Below are positions 63,431 through 64,000 of a stretch of 64,000 bases of DNA, in pieces. The stretch's first letter is position 1, and every line of letters starts with the position of its first letter. Made by a program: the position numbers and the translations under genes. The stretch lies in assembly GCA_035303945.1 (NCBI GenBank), contig DATGQZ010000001.1, forward strand, positions 17,529-81,528, given 5' to 3'. The stretch comes from DATGMS01 sp035303945 (lineage in GTDB: Bacteria; Bacteroidota; Bacteroidia; Cytophagales; Cyclobacteriaceae). The notes below the pieces were generated by a model that saw only the letters and a list, made by a program, of their open reading frames with translations, made no database searches and had not been told where the DNA came from.

Positions 63431-63484
63431 CCCGTCAGGATGAAACAAATTTTAATTGCCCATACGCTGACGGGATTTAGCCAC
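63431..63484. repeat. 8-bp inverted repeat upstream of the nos operon
   Basis: CCCGTCAG (63431-63438) and CTGACGGG (63477-63484) are perfect arms 38 nt apart, in the 162-bp gap between the Fe-S repair gene and the oxidase-like gene. No T run follows on the minus strand. It could be a weak terminator or a regulator site. Confidence 0.4.
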
Positions 63485-63510
63485 TGCTAGCAAGCTTTTA
63501 CTCCCGCTTA

Positions 63511-64000
63511 TTAAGCCTTTACGACCTTTGTTCTTTCCTCCAGAAGAATGGCTTTTGGAAATAGAATACTGTTTTCCAAATGGATATGCTTGTGCAAATC
63601 CTTCTCAAATTCGTCCAATAAGGCATAAGTTACCTGATAGGTATTGCATGCGTCGGCAGGCGGAATATAGTTGCCGGTCAAAGCTGCAATTCTCTCAAAA
63701 CGCTCACCTTCGTCCGCATGCTCCTCCATCATCATCTTGATTGGATTTTTAATGGTTCCGAAATGCGCTGCTGTAGTCATTCCCTCTGCCTTTTTCTTCA
63801 GCATTTTGCGGATATAAGGGAAAAGAATCAGTTCTTCCTTCTTCATGTGGCCAGAAAGCTCTTTGGCTGTTTCATTAAATAGCGCATTGATTTCAAACAG
63901 CTCTGGATGAGCGTCACCATGAACTTTGCAAAGCTTGTTGAGGTACTGCAGCAAGAGCGGGATCCGTTCCTCCACATAACGGTGATGCTTTTTCTCAATA
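63511..64000 (-). CDS. iron-sulfur cluster repair di-iron protein (RIC/ScdA/YtfE family), 5' end outside window
   Basis: This hemerythrin-like protein repairs Fe-S clusters damaged by NO or oxidants. The frame is open to the window end: codons before the in-frame GTG at 63975 read EKKHHRYV and join the family motif region VEERIPLLLQYLNKL, so the real start lies outside. Di-iron ligand segments present are VHGDAHPEL, GHMKKEELILFPY, MEEHADEGERF and HKHIHLENSILFP. The N-terminal ScdA domain is missing because of the window edge. Next to nosZ it points to a nitrosative-stress island. Confidence 0.9.
   Translation of the reverse strand, partial: IEKKHHRYVEERIPLLLQYLNKLCKVHGDAHPELFEINALFNETAKELSGHMKKEELILFPYIRKMLKKKAEGMTTAAHFGTIKNPIKMMMEEHADEGERFERIAALTGNYIPPADACNTYQVTYALLDEFEKDLHKHIHLENSILFPKAILLEERTKVVKA

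Overview
This window is chromosomal DNA of a Bacteroidota bacterium, most like the Cytophagales (Cyclobacteriaceae type). The evidence is three SusC/SusD pairs, two proteins with type IX secretion C-terminal sorting domains, several promoters of the Bacteroidota form TAnnTTTG, weak Shine-Dalgarno signals, and a Sec-type (clade II) nitrous oxide reductase cluster. I see no rRNA, tRNA, insertion sequence, phage gene or CRISPR array.

Layout. 1-8.2 kb: the end-truncated start of a cysteine desulfurase gene, then a minus-strand operon encoding SusC, SusD and an M14 zinc carboxypeptidase. This operon is preceded by a SAM-I riboswitch with its own promoter and by an unannotated 34-codon ORF whose C-terminus is rich in Cys and Met (TMGSCCMGKMMC). 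8.5-13.2 kb: a divergent three-gene operon for a 2-oxoacid:acceptor oxidoreductase with a GltD-like flavoprotein, ended by a strong terminator. 13.4-22 kb: ffh, a metallophosphoesterase, a lipoprotein sulfatase, a helical-repeat protein of unknown function, a short LeuA-type synthase, and a sugar-acid dehydratase that resembles L-arabinonate dehydratase more than IlvD. 22-33 kb: two tandem SusC/SusD units plus a small surface lipoprotein, with no glycoside hydrolase. 33-40.5 kb: rhodanese, T9SS and PASTA genes in one operon; then Mrp, Nfu and a secreted M43 metalloprotease.

40.6-53.9 kb is mostly core metabolism and replication: a 65-aa protein, dnaG, ribBA, a secreted protein, surE, a leaderless substrate-binding-like protein, fructose-bisphosphate aldolase facing pfkA and mgsA, a secreted DinB-like protein, and smc. 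53.9-64 kb is a nitrogen-oxide island, all on the minus strand: an Fe-S repair di-iron protein (cut by the window end), a heme-copper-oxidase-I-like membrane protein, a lipoprotein cytochrome c, nosZ, a NosB-like membrane protein, nosL, nosD, nosF and nosY, followed by a hemerythrin / Rrf2 / two-TM four-helix protein operon.

The most unusual element is the SAM-riboswitch leader with the Cys/Met-rich mini-ORF ahead of a TonB-dependent SusCD/carboxypeptidase operon. It links outer-membrane uptake, probably of peptides or a sulfur compound, to cellular SAM.
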